DNA of 64,000 nt from Bacteroidota bacterium (GCA_013298715.1 JAAFIQ010000004.1:1-64000), one strand, 5' to 3'. Shown: positions 36,404 through 44,461, counted from the stretch's first letter. A program made the numbers and translations. Notes: generated by a model not told the origin, from the letters alone.

Positions 36404-36944
36404 AATACACCTCGGGTAATCTGTTTTTCATTTTTTTCTTTATGCTTTTTGGCGCCCATTCTTTATTTAAATGATACGCGGTGAGTAAATAATAATCTGT
36501 AGTAGAGTTTTGAGGTTCTAATACTACCACATATTCTTGTTCTAAATCATATACATAGGTTCGTATTACATCCTTTCGCTTTTTTTGATCCCGTTCTATT
36601 ACACTAAATATCTCAACATTGTCTATTTTATTTTTATCGAGATGAAAGCGTACCCAATGAAGTCGCATGGCTCTATCCTTTTCAAAAATCCTTTTTTTAA
36701 TCATATTACCCTTTTCATCAGTTTCTTCAATTTCTTCTTTGATAAGGTGATTAAAAAGAGTATCCATAGATGGCTGTCCATCTATTTTAAGAGGGCGAAT
36801 TATCTTTTCTAAGAATTTTAAATTTGCATTTTCCTGAATATCTCTATTAAATATGCTTCTTAAACTTTCTGTTCTTGCATATTCAGTAAGGTGCATTATC
36901 TCTAATAGCTTAGCATATTTTATAATTAAATTAGTAGCAGACAT
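36402..36944 (-). CDS. hypothetical protein, possible RelE/barnase-fold toxin
   Basis: A 180-residue soluble protein. The C-terminal segment (EYVVVLEPQ, then DYYLLTAYHLNKEW) resembles the end of the barnase/EndoU/ColicinE5-D/RelE-like nuclease group (PBECR types), where such a Y-x-hydrophobic-T-A-Y strand closes the fold; catalytic residues cannot be fixed by eye. The N-terminal half is helical and charged. It starts 5 bp after the DUF3800 gene, so the two form a unit inside the restriction operon. A toxin or accessory nuclease is an inference. Confidence 0.45.
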   Translation of the reverse strand: MSATNLIIKYAKLLEIMHLTEYARTESLRSIFNRDIQENANLKFLEKIIRPLKIDGQPSMDTLFNHLIKEEIEETDEKGNMIKKRIFEKDRAMRLHWVRFHLDKNKIDNVEIFSVIERDQKKRKDVIRTYVYDLEQEYVVVLEPQNSTTDYYLLTAYHLNKEWAPKSIKKKMKNRLPEVY

Positions 36945-36949
36945 AAGGA

Positions 36950-37621
36950 TTATTTAAGATCAATAAAAAACAAATTAAACTTATCGGCTACTTTAGCAGT
37001 AGATTGAGTAATAGGAACTTTACAATGACTTTCGATTTTTTCTATTAATTTGTTTTTAGCTATTACTTTATTTTCATTCCTTAATTTGTAGTTAATTGCC
37101 CCCATTATTAAATCGGTCAATTGCATTAAATAACTTTCGTGCGATTTGATAAATTGAAAACTTCTTATAGAGGCATTCCATTGCAACACTTCTTTTAGTT
37201 TAGTTAATTTTCTGTTGCTAACGGTATCTTTAACATCAAAATATATATTGTAGTTGTATGCCATATTTATTTTATGATGCAATAATTGATAGTACATTCT
37301 AAAGTAAAAATCGTTGTAGGTAAACCCTTCACGATTTGCATCAATATGTGTTTTATCAATAATTACAGCTCTAAAGTTTATATCATTAGAAAAAAAGTAA
37401 TCTATTAAATCGGCATAAAACGGATATTGAGATGCAGAAACGCTAGACCATTTAATTTCTCCTTTTACCTTATGCTTAGCTCTTAACATTTTTATGTGTT
37501 GCTTATGTTGCTTTAGTTGGTTATAAGCCGAACTGACATAGGCTATTAGCATATAAGGCTTGCCATCGTTTTGAAGATGGGTACTTTCATCACAATAAAA
37601 ATTAAATGTTTTATTCATCAT
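36950..37621 (-). CDS. DUF3800 domain protein (RNase H-like fold)
   Basis: A 223-residue protein with the DUF3800 layout. The N-terminal strand is FNFYCDEST with the first acidic residue; AVIIDKTHID and YNIYFDVKDTV carry further acidic residues; SYLMQLTDLIMGAINYKLR is the C-terminal D-containing helix. The family is considered a probable RNase H-like nuclease and is frequent in phage-defence islands. It lies about 50 bp after hsdS and 5 bp before the possible toxin gene. Insertion of such a pair between hsdS and hsdR is typical cargo placement in type I loci. Confidence 0.75.
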   Translation of the reverse strand: MMNKTFNFYCDESTHLQNDGKPYMLIAYVSSAYNQLKQHKQHIKMLRAKHKVKGEIKWSSVSASQYPFYADLIDYFFSNDINFRAVIIDKTHIDANREGFTYNDFYFRMYYQLLHHKINMAYNYNIYFDVKDTVSNRKLTKLKEVLQWNASIRSFQFIKSHESYLMQLTDLIMGAINYKLRNENKVIAKNKLIEKIESHCKVPITQSTAKVADKFNLFFIDLK

Positions 37622-37669
37622 TTTACTATTTTTTAAACCATTTTTGCTGATATCGAAAATATGGTTTGT

Positions 37670-38932
37670 TTACTTTATTTTTAATCTCTTTTTACCTGTT
37701 AATAATACCTGCATCAACCCCTTTTTTTGTTCTTTTAAATAATTTAATTTGTTTTGAAGTAATTCAATTTCCTTGTCAGCAATTTGAAGAATAGAAACAA
37801 TTTTAGTTTGTTCCTCAAAAGAAGGATATGGAATTTTTACCAAGCAATAATCATCGTAACTAATTTGTTTTCCATCACGAATTCCAATAACCGAAGAAGC
37901 TAAACGACCAATTAATTCATATGATTTATAATACTGTTTATAAAATTCATCATTGATTTTTTTCTTTGGTTTAAGTACAATATATGCTGGGCTTACAATG
38001 CCTCTGTAATATGAATATTCAATGCCTCCTTGAAATGAACGAAGACTAATCACAAAATCGCCAGGCTCAACTAATTTATAGCCTGCCGTTGTTCCTTCGG
38101 GCATTGTAACTCTGCCTTCAAGCATACTTCTTGGTATTATTCCTTTATCTTGTGTAGCAGAAAGTAATTCTTCATTTTCAAAACCTTTTTTTGTAAAACT
38201 TTCAAAAACCTCTCCTGCTCCGGATTTCTTCCACTTCTCCTTTTCAAAACCTTTTAATCTTTTTTTACCGGTAAGCAATTGTTGCATGAGCCATTTTTTA
38301 CGTTGCTCTTTTTGGGTAATGAGTTGTGTGGTTTTTTGTATGGCTTTATCCCAAGTGCTTAATAAATTGGCAATTGCGGTTTGTTCACTGAGAGGAGGAA
38401 CAGGAAGTTTGAGTAACCCATATTCCTCTGCATTGATTCCCGGTTGCCCGCTTCTCATAGACACTGTTTTAACCCAATCCCAATATGGTTTTGATAAAGT
38501 ACAATATTTCAAATGTTTAGATAATAATACTTTTTCATCTGTACGAAATCGAATTAAGAAACCCGCAAAAACTAATATGCCGTCACTTTCTTTATATAAA
38601 TACGTTTTGCCAACTGTAGCACCAGTTCTTGCGAATAAAATATCACCTTTTTGTAAAATGAATTTATTTGAATTCACATCATTAACAGAAGGCTTTTTTA
38701 TTGCAGAATAATTGCCTTCATCATCAATATCTGTTATTCTAATATAAGTCGGTAAGTCATTCGAATAATCAACAGCCGCAGCATTTATACCATATTCACC
38801 TTTTATAAGACAACATTCCCTTAGAGTTTTAACCTCCCAATCAATTGGAATTAAGCCAAGCGTAGAAGTTTTATATCCAGTAGGTACACTTCGACTTCGC
38901 TCAGTGCTGGTTTTATTATTTTGTTTAGCCAT
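37670..38932 (-). CDS. hsdS: type I restriction enzyme, specificity subunit S (two recognition domains)
   Basis: About 420 residues with two target recognition domains, each ending in a conserved helix. The first ends EQRKKWLMQQLLTGKKRLK and the second EQKKGLMQVLLTGKKRLK, an internal repeat usual for HsdS. It chooses the DNA site for HsdM and HsdR. An ATG 21 bp upstream (38953) lies inside the stem of a perfect hairpin, so the internal ATG giving MAKQNN is preferred. Codons 8-20 or so (STERSRSVPTG) derive from a genome-type palindromic repeat (CACTTCGACTTCGCTCAGTG) inserted in frame before the first domain. Confidence 0.9.
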   Translation of the reverse strand: MAKQNNKTSTERSRSVPTGYKTSTLGLIPIDWEVKTLRECCLIKGEYGINAAAVDYSNDLPTYIRITDIDDEGNYSAIKKPSVNDVNSNKFILQKGDILFARTGATVGKTYLYKESDGILVFAGFLIRFRTDEKVLLSKHLKYCTLSKPYWDWVKTVSMRSGQPGINAEEYGLLKLPVPPLSEQTAIANLLSTWDKAIQKTTQLITQKEQRKKWLMQQLLTGKKRLKGFEKEKWKKSGAGEVFESFTKKGFENEELLSATQDKGIIPRSMLEGRVTMPEGTTAGYKLVEPGDFVISLRSFQGGIEYSYYRGIVSPAYIVLKPKKKINDEFYKQYYKSYELIGRLASSVIGIRDGKQISYDDYCLVKIPYPSFEEQTKIVSILQIADKEIELLQNKLNYLKEQKKGLMQVLLTGKKRLKIK

Positions 38933-38946
38933 TATTTTTCTTTTAA

Positions 38947-38978
38947 ATACCATATCGAGGATATGCTCGATATGGTAT
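38947..38978. promoter_or_regulatory. perfect 13-bp hairpin in front of hsdS
   Basis: ATACCATATCGAG and CTCGATATGGTAT pair perfectly around the 6-nt loop GATATG. The hairpin fills the gap between the AbiEii-like stop and hsdS. No T-run follows, so it is more likely an RNA processing or translational control element, or an operator, than a strong terminator. Its CTCGATA core recurs in the hairpin at 36363-36394. Confidence 0.6.
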
Positions 38979-38986
38979 AAGCATTA

Positions 38987-39751
38987 TTAAAGATTAAATG
39001 ATTTTTTTATTTGTTCTAAAACTTTTTCCGGTTCTATTGCTCCAAATCCCATTTCTTTAAAAATGGCTTTATCGGGCAAATCGCCAGTAATAGCATTTAC
39101 AAAGCCTTGTAACTGTTTTTTAATGCTTTCTGGCAATTCAAACACATCATTTTGGGCTAGCATAACTGTTAAACGAAACACATCACCTTTATGTTTTCGG
39201 AGTTGTTTGAAATCTTCTTTACTACCATTAGCAATACGCTCGGCAATTTCCAAATAGGCTTTTGCTTTCAAACAAATTAAGGCTTCGGTATTAGCTCTAT
39301 GTAATCCATTTTCCAATACACTTTGTTTTAGCATATAATGATAAAAATCCTCGTTTAACAAAATGGCGGATAAGCTACTTAAATCATCATCTACGGGAAT
39401 AGGAGTTAAGTGCGCTTGTTCGTCAAAATCAATTAAATCAGGGTTTCGTGCAAAAAGCTCTATTTGAAATGGAAATTCTACATTTTCAGGTTTCATAAAA
39501 CGGTAGTACTTACGTTCATCTTCACTTTTTTCCTTACGCTCGTAATTTCCATCTTGTATAAATTTCCAAAATTGTTTTACAAAATCAGCATTCAAAGCTT
39601 CTACTACCAAAATTATATCTATGTCCTTAGTAGCACGAGGTACGAAGCCCGCTTCATCAATAATCATATCACAAGCAGTACCGCCAATTATTACATAATT
39701 ATCAGGGTATGCTTCAAAGTATTTTTTAAATATATCTAATCCTCTTACCAT
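38987..39751 (-). CDS. AbiEii-like nucleotidyltransferase toxin
   Basis: A 254-residue DNA-polymerase-beta-like nucleotidyltransferase. The GGTACDMI motif (near 23) and the metal-binding aspartates of TKDIDIIL (near 43) are intact, with a helical C-terminal half. It is the AbiEii/type IV toxin kind, which transfers nucleotides and stops growth when unleashed. Its start overlaps the HTH partner gene by 7 bp, as in AbiE operons. It probably guards the restriction island against loss or acts as abortive infection. Confidence 0.75.
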   Translation of the reverse strand: MVRGLDIFKKYFEAYPDNYVIIGGTACDMIIDEAGFVPRATKDIDIILVVEALNADFVKQFWKFIQDGNYERKEKSEDERKYYRFMKPENVEFPFQIELFARNPDLIDFDEQAHLTPIPVDDDLSSLSAILLNEDFYHYMLKQSVLENGLHRANTEALICLKAKAYLEIAERIANGSKEDFKQLRKHKGDVFRLTVMLAQNDVFELPESIKKQLQGFVNAITGDLPDKAIFKEMGFGAIEPEKVLEQIKKSFNL

Positions 39752-40761
39752 ATTGTTTTATCTATTATTTGTTCAAGAGCCATTTCTATTCGTTCATCGT
39801 GAGTTTCCTTTAAACTTAAATACAAAGAAAGTGGGTCAACTACAGACATTTCATGAATACCTAATTCGGCTAATATTGATGGGTTATATTTCCATACTTC
39901 CAAACAATACTTTCCTTGGTATTCATTTGCATTTATTAGAGCATTATTTTTTTGTAATTCATAAAATTTATTTTTTTCAATCGCATAATATTGTTGTCTA
40001 CTAGGGTTCATATCAGTGTATTCCGGCAATGCGGATGTATTTGAATAAAATAAAAAGATGTCTTTTGGTTTTTCATCAACAAATACTTTTTTTATGACTG
40101 GGCTTATCAATAATTTTCGCTGTTCCAAATCGCGCCACAATTCATGTTTATTAAGTTTAAAATGAATGAATTTTTCTTTTTCGCCATGTACATCAACTAC
40201 CTCAAATTCTTTCAAAAAATCTATTGCCATTGTAATTGCCATAGGTGTATATCCTAGATTTTTAGCTATGTTTTTGAAAGAAAAATTTTCAAGACTTAAA
40301 TCTTTCTTATCATTTAATATATGATATATAACTATAAATTGAGCTGAAGGTGATAAGCTGGTGAATTTGCTTCCAATAAATACACGAGGCTGTCTTTCAT
40401 TAAAATCAATAAATAAACCTGGTAAATACATTTGTTTATCTGGGATAATGAAGTGAATTCCTTTTTCTATTAATCGTTTACGATTATAAGACTGCAATTC
40501 TTGCATTGTGAGTATTACTTCTTTTTCAAATGCCTTCCTGATTAGCTCAAAATGTTTTCCAATTTGAAGTACACTAAACTCCTGTTCGTGTTTCAGTTCA
40601 GCCACTAAAAATTCCTTTCCCATTATACTTGCTTCATGCAACTTATAAGTTTCGCCTATAAACATTGGTAAACTACCTATGCTTTCTTTAGCTATAGCTT
40701 TTAAGTGGGCATCCTTGCCCAGAGTTTTAAGTATGTATTTATCTAAGTGTTTCATTTGCAT
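39745..40761 (-). CDS. AbiEi-like winged-helix regulator / antitoxin
   Basis: A 338-residue protein. A winged helix-turn-helix is visible at about 165-200 (FKNIAKNLGYTPMAITMAID), with a long beta-rich remainder before the AbiEii-like toxin gene. Known AbiEi antitoxins repress their own operon by binding inverted repeats. Here an 11-bp inverted repeat overlaps the promoter 19 bp before the start. Two close ATG codons (MQMKH) exist. It could alternatively be a plain regulator of the restriction genes. Confidence 0.65.
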   Translation of the reverse strand: MQMKHLDKYILKTLGKDAHLKAIAKESIGSLPMFIGETYKLHEASIMGKEFLVAELKHEQEFSVLQIGKHFELIRKAFEKEVILTMQELQSYNRKRLIEKGIHFIIPDKQMYLPGLFIDFNERQPRVFIGSKFTSLSPSAQFIVIYHILNDKKDLSLENFSFKNIAKNLGYTPMAITMAIDFLKEFEVVDVHGEKEKFIHFKLNKHELWRDLEQRKLLISPVIKKVFVDEKPKDIFLFYSNTSALPEYTDMNPSRQQYYAIEKNKFYELQKNNALINANEYQGKYCLEVWKYNPSILAELGIHEMSVVDPLSLYLSLKETHDERIEMALEQIIDKTIW

Positions 40762-40779
40762 ATTGATAAAGTTGTTTTT

Positions 40780-40808
40780 GCACGATAAAGCTTATTACTT
40801 TATTGTGC
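40780..40808 (-). promoter_or_regulatory. operator of the AbiE-like pair
   Basis: GCACGATAAAG and CTTTATTGTGC form an 11-bp inverted repeat (one G-T position) around a 7-bp spacer. It begins at the last base of the -7 box and covers the expected start of transcription, the right place for repression by the AbiEi-like protein. Confidence 0.6.
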
Positions 40809-40838
40809 AAATATAGCTTTATTATTTTGAATATCAAA
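40808..40838 (-). promoter_or_regulatory. internal promoter of the AbiE-like pair
   Basis: On the minus strand TTTG (40835-40838), 19 bp, TATATTTG (40808-40815) matches the Bacteroidota consensus exactly. The -33 box overlaps the last codons of the metallophosphoesterase gene, so the pair can be expressed apart from the main restriction operon. Confidence 0.7.
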
Positions 40839-41592
40839 CATTTATGATTTTATTAGGGTTAAACAACAAGTGCTCATTATTTTTAACATAACCTAATTGA
40901 TTAGTAATCAATTTAGTGCCTCCAATTTCAAAATCGGGGGTATTTTGGTGGTGGTGACCATATATCCAATAGTTAATATTCGATGTTTCAATCAGATCAA
41001 AGAGTTCAACAGTAAAAGCATCACTCAAGGCACTTCCTTTATATTGTTCCGGATAATTCATAAATGTTGGAACATGATGCGAGACAACTATTAAATTTTC
41101 GGAAGTATTGTCAAGTAATTCTTGTTTGATAAAAGAAAGGCTTTCTTCATGTAACTGATTAAAATGATTAGATGAAAAGCGATTGCCGTTAAACTTAATC
41201 ACTTGAAAATCGCTCATTCCTCTTTCTATTTGCCACTGATGCTCAAGGCTGATTTTTGACCAAAGAGTAGAGAAAATCAAATTAGTATTTCCATGCTTAA
41301 TAGATGTATTATTTACTAAGAATACATTATCTCTAATTTGTTCATTAAGCATACCGCTTCTTTTTGCGGCATCATAATAATAGTACTCATGATTACCCGG
41401 TAACCAATAGGTTGTTTTAAAATTATCGGAAACATAATCAAAGAAATCATTATGCTTATCCATTATAGCAAATGGTACAATATCACCAGCCAACAATAAA
41501 ACATCGCCCTTTGGTAATAAAGGGTTTACTTTAAGGAATTCCTTGTTTTGAGGAAATTCTAGATGAAGATCTGATGCATATTGTAATACCAT
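40834..41592 (-). CDS. metallophosphoesterase in the restriction operon
   Basis: A 252-residue calcineurin-like phosphoesterase. All five metal-binding blocks are seen: SDLHLEF, LLLAGDIVPF, WLPGNHEYY, VVSHHVP and YGHHHQN. It may hydrolyse a nucleotide or nucleic-acid phosphodiester; the substrate cannot be told. The ATG lies one base after the hsdM stop, so translation is coupled to the methylase. This makes it a real part of the locus rather than a neighbour. Similar enzymes occur in other defence operons, but a role in type I systems is not established. Confidence 0.85.
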   Translation of the reverse strand: MVLQYASDLHLEFPQNKEFLKVNPLLPKGDVLLLAGDIVPFAIMDKHNDFFDYVSDNFKTTYWLPGNHEYYYYDAAKRSGMLNEQIRDNVFLVNNTSIKHGNTNLIFSTLWSKISLEHQWQIERGMSDFQVIKFNGNRFSSNHFNQLHEESLSFIKQELLDNTSENLIVVSHHVPTFMNYPEQYKGSALSDAFTVELFDLIETSNINYWIYGHHHQNTPDFEIGGTKLITNQLGYVKNNEHLLFNPNKIINV

Positions 41593-41593
41593 T

Positions 41594-43156
41594 TTAAGCT
41601 CCTAATTCTTTTAAATAGTTATCCATTTCTGTTTGAACTTTTTTAAGTTCTGTTTCTAGTTTTACTATTTCTTTTTGAACTGCTTTAATGTCAACTTCAG
41701 CTTCTTCCTCAAACGTATCAACATAACGAGGAATATTTAAATTGAATTCATTTTCTGCTATCTCTTCAAAAGTTGCAACGTAACTATACTTTTCTTCTAT
41801 TACACCGGCACCCAATTCGCCTTTATTAAATTTGCGGTAAGTATCAACTATCTTATCTATGTCAGCGCTTCGCAACTTATTTTGATTTTTTCCACTTTCG
41901 TATTGTTGACTCGCATCAATAAATAATACATTTTTATTTTTTCCTTTTCCTCTGTTAAATATTAATATGGCCGCAGGAATACCAGTACCAAAAAATAAAT
42001 TAGCAGGCAATCCAATAACTGCTTCTAAAATATTTTCTTCAATAGTTTTTTGTCTAATTTTTCCTTCGCTACTTCCACGAAATAAAACACCGTGTGGAAT
42101 AACAACACCTACTTTTCCTTTTCCTTCATAAGTTGTTTCAATCATGTGAGAGATAAATGCCCAATCGCCTTTACTTTTTGGTGGAATACCTCTCCAAAAA
42201 CGATTGTATTTATCGGTTTCAGGATCAAAACTTTTTGCTGTTTTATTTTCCTCCTTGTCATCTACTTTTCCCCATTTATCAAGCGAAAACGGAGGATTTG
42301 CAACAACAGTATCAAACTTCATCAAGGCATCACCTTCTTTTAATTTCGGATTACGAATGGTATCTCCCCAACGAATAATAGCATTATCGAAACCATGCAA
42401 AAACATATTCATAACTGCTAATGCCCACGTGCTACCATTCGCCTCTTGTCCATATAAAGAAAAATTATCAGAACCAACTTCCTTTCCGGCTTTTATTAAT
42501 AATGAACCTGAACCGCAAGTTGGATCGGAAATTCTTGCTCCGGGCTTACTTTTTGTTAGTTTAGCTAGTAAAGTAGATACTTCACTAGGTGTGTAGAATT
42601 CTCCAGCTTTCTTGCCGGCATCACTAGCGAAATTTGAGATTAGATATTCATAAGCATCCCCAATAATATCATTCTTTTCTAAATGAGAAGGAGTTAAATC
42701 TAAAGTACTGAAGTCTATTAATAGATTTTTTAAACGCGTGTTTTTATCTTTTGCATCACCTAAGTTGCTGCTATTAAAACTAATATTACGGAAAATACCA
42801 CTGCCGTCTTCGCTACTTAATTTCTCACGATTTGCTTCTTCTAAATCCGTTAAAGCAATGTCAATCAATTCACCAAGATTACTTTCGTTACGGTGTTCGT
42901 ATAAATACTCGAAAGTACTGTTTTCAGGAACCACAAAGCGTTCTAAACTCATAGCTCTTGCTGCGCGTTCCTTATCTCCTTTGTATTTTTCAAGATGTTT
43001 TTGATAAATATCTTTATGCACATCACTTACATATTTTAAAAATAACATCGTTAAAATGTAATCTTTGTATTGACTAGGATCGATAATGCCACGGAAGGTA
43101 TCGCATGCTTTCCAAACGATTTGGTTAATGTCTTTTTGAGTGATTTTATTTGCCAT
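41594..43156 (-). CDS. hsdM: type I restriction enzyme, methylase subunit M
   Basis: A 520-residue N6-adenine methylase. The N-terminal helical HsdM_N domain begins ITQKDINQIVWKACDTFRG. SAM motif I is SDPTCGSGSLLIKAG near 212, catalytic NPPF is in VVANPPFSLDKWG near 287, and a C-terminal coiled coil binds HsdS. It modifies host DNA and is required for restriction by HsdR. It follows the half-HsdS gene by 8 bp in the same operon. Confidence 0.95.
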   Translation of the reverse strand: MANKITQKDINQIVWKACDTFRGIIDPSQYKDYILTMLFLKYVSDVHKDIYQKHLEKYKGDKERAARAMSLERFVVPENSTFEYLYEHRNESNLGELIDIALTDLEEANREKLSSEDGSGIFRNISFNSSNLGDAKDKNTRLKNLLIDFSTLDLTPSHLEKNDIIGDAYEYLISNFASDAGKKAGEFYTPSEVSTLLAKLTKSKPGARISDPTCGSGSLLIKAGKEVGSDNFSLYGQEANGSTWALAVMNMFLHGFDNAIIRWGDTIRNPKLKEGDALMKFDTVVANPPFSLDKWGKVDDKEENKTAKSFDPETDKYNRFWRGIPPKSKGDWAFISHMIETTYEGKGKVGVVIPHGVLFRGSSEGKIRQKTIEENILEAVIGLPANLFFGTGIPAAILIFNRGKGKNKNVLFIDASQQYESGKNQNKLRSADIDKIVDTYRKFNKGELGAGVIEEKYSYVATFEEIAENEFNLNIPRYVDTFEEEAEVDIKAVQKEIVKLETELKKVQTEMDNYLKELGA

Positions 43157-43164
43157 TTTATTTT

Positions 43165-43731
43165 TTAGTTTAATGAGGTTAGTAATAATTGTTGAACGTA
43201 TTGTTCTTTTAAATCAGCTAATTGCTTTTGAATACTTTGTTCTAATTTTTTTAATGCGTTTATTTTTAAAATCGAATTTTGCTTATCAATATTAGGGATA
43301 AGTATTTCCATTTCTGATAAAGTAACTTTTGATATTGATTGTACTGCTGAACCAATAGCATTGTTTTTTAACCATAGCTGAGTTGTTGGGTGATTAATAT
43401 ACCATGAAAGAAATTCCGGTGTTATTTTTTTTGTCCATTCAGGTTTAATGCGAATAACCATAAATGTTGATGATGCGACACATAAACCATTTCTTTCTTC
43501 ATAAACGGTTGCGAAATTTTTATTGCCTTTAGCAGCAATTAAAATGTCCCCATGCTGTAGAAGATGCCTCTCTGTTTGATTTGTTAATTGAAGCTCAGGA
43601 ATTAATGAAGTGTTTAGTTGACCATTTTCATTAAAATGTTTCCCTTGTAAATAAACAATACTACCAAAGGAATCAGGCTTTGTGTAAATTCCGGATTGGA
43701 TGAATGCGATATTTTGAAGTGTTGTTTTCAA
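43165..43731 (-). CDS. half-sized type I specificity subunit (single recognition domain)
   Basis: A 188-residue HsdS-like protein with one target recognition domain (about 1-145, GDILIAAKGNKNFATVYEE) and one conserved helix (about 150-185, KLEQSIQKQLADLKEQYVQQ). Full HsdS has two such units; half subunits can dimerise to recognise a palindromic split site. It is the first gene of the operon, before hsdM. A complete hsdS is also present further down, so the locus may make two specificities, or this may be a switching reservoir. Alignment to the other S subunit by eye shows little identity in the recognition part. Confidence 0.85.
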   Translation of the reverse strand: MKTTLQNIAFIQSGIYTKPDSFGSIVYLQGKHFNENGQLNTSLIPELQLTNQTERHLLQHGDILIAAKGNKNFATVYEERNGLCVASSTFMVIRIKPEWTKKITPEFLSWYINHPTTQLWLKNNAIGSAVQSISKVTLSEMEILIPNIDKQNSILKINALKKLEQSIQKQLADLKEQYVQQLLLTSLN

Positions 43732-43753
43732 TTTATTTCGAGTAATTCATCTA

Positions 43754-43780
43754 CAAATATACTCAAAATCGAAACAAGAA
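43754..43780 (-). promoter_or_regulatory. promoter of the type I restriction operon
   Basis: On the minus strand TATATTTG (43754-43761) fits the -7 consensus and lies 22 bp before the half-HsdS start. About 20 bp further up is a weaker TTG. A GAGTA/TACTC inverted pair encloses the -7 box. Confidence 0.5.
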
Positions 43781-43961
43781 GCAATTTATTTTTAAGTACA
43801 CCGATTACAAAATGAATACTTACTAGTTAAAGTACTGAAATACAAAATTATAGAATTTAAACCAAACAATAAAAACTATCGTCACTTTTATGTATATATT
43901 AGATTTGTAATCCAGTAGTTTAAAGAAACTTATTTAGCGAAAGAGAACTTTTTTCTTTATA

Positions 43962-44120
43962 ATGTTTACAGTTTATTGCATATCAAGTTTATCAAGAAAT
44001 TATATTTATGTTGGCTTAACATCAAACCCAGATGAGCGTTTGCGACGGCATAATTTAGGTTACGAAAAAACTAGGAAACAACATTTGCTCTTTAATGTTT
44101 TAAGTAAACAGAGATTGTAA
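43962..44120 (+). pseudogene. truncated GIY-YIG endonuclease gene, right copy of the direct repeat
   Basis: A 52-codon ORF with an intact ATG, beginning MFTVYCISSLS and containing YIYVGLTSNPDERLRRHN. It diverges into unrelated residues after GYEK and stops, so the nuclease lacks its C-terminal half (normal length is about 80-95). The first 114 bp of coding sequence match the left copy at 32009-32122 closely. It lies between the restriction operon promoter and a toxin-antitoxin pair. Confidence 0.7.
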
Positions 44121-44134
44121 AAGCGCACAAAAAG

Positions 44135-44461
44135 CTATAAACCGTTTAAAAACGCTGAAGAAGCAAAATGATTGTTTGTAATATGTTTTATGATATAGCG
44201 GTTATCTTTTTTGTTAAAGAAAACATACCATGCCGTTCGTTTATTAACCCTATAAACTGAATAATGGACGCCATACTTTAATAATCGCTTTGGTGTTTTT
44301 TTGTACTGAATATTTGGAAGTTCGTTATAAATAAATGAGTATATTTTTTCAACGTACTTTAGTGCATCATCTTCAAATCCAAAATATTCGTTATCATAAA
44401 GTGTGTCAACTACATCTGATAAAAATAACTTAACCGTTTTACTGATTACTATTTCGGCCAA
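44135..44461 (-). CDS. RelE/ParE-family toxin
   Basis: A 108-residue protein in the RelE/ParE size range. The helical N-terminus is SKTVKLFLSDVVDTLYDNEYF; the beta-sheet core is LLKYGVHYSVYRV then TAWYVFFNKKDNRYIIKHI, ending with NNH. The start chosen is a TTG inside the last codons of the antitoxin gene (13-bp overlap), since no ATG is near. An upstream in-frame ATG would overlap most of the antitoxin gene. It probably inhibits translation or gyrase until bound by its partner. Confidence 0.65.
   Translation of the reverse strand: MAEIVISKTVKLFLSDVVDTLYDNEYFGFEDDALKYVEKIYSFIYNELPNIQYKKTPKRLLKYGVHYSVYRVNKRTAWYVFFNKKDNRYIIKHITNNHFASSAFLNGL

Noticed and set aside
32870-43156. BREX, DISARM or Dnd-type phage defence instead of type I
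   Set aside because: HsdR, HsdM and HsdS have classical type I domains; no PglZ, BrxL, DrmA or Dnd genes are present.
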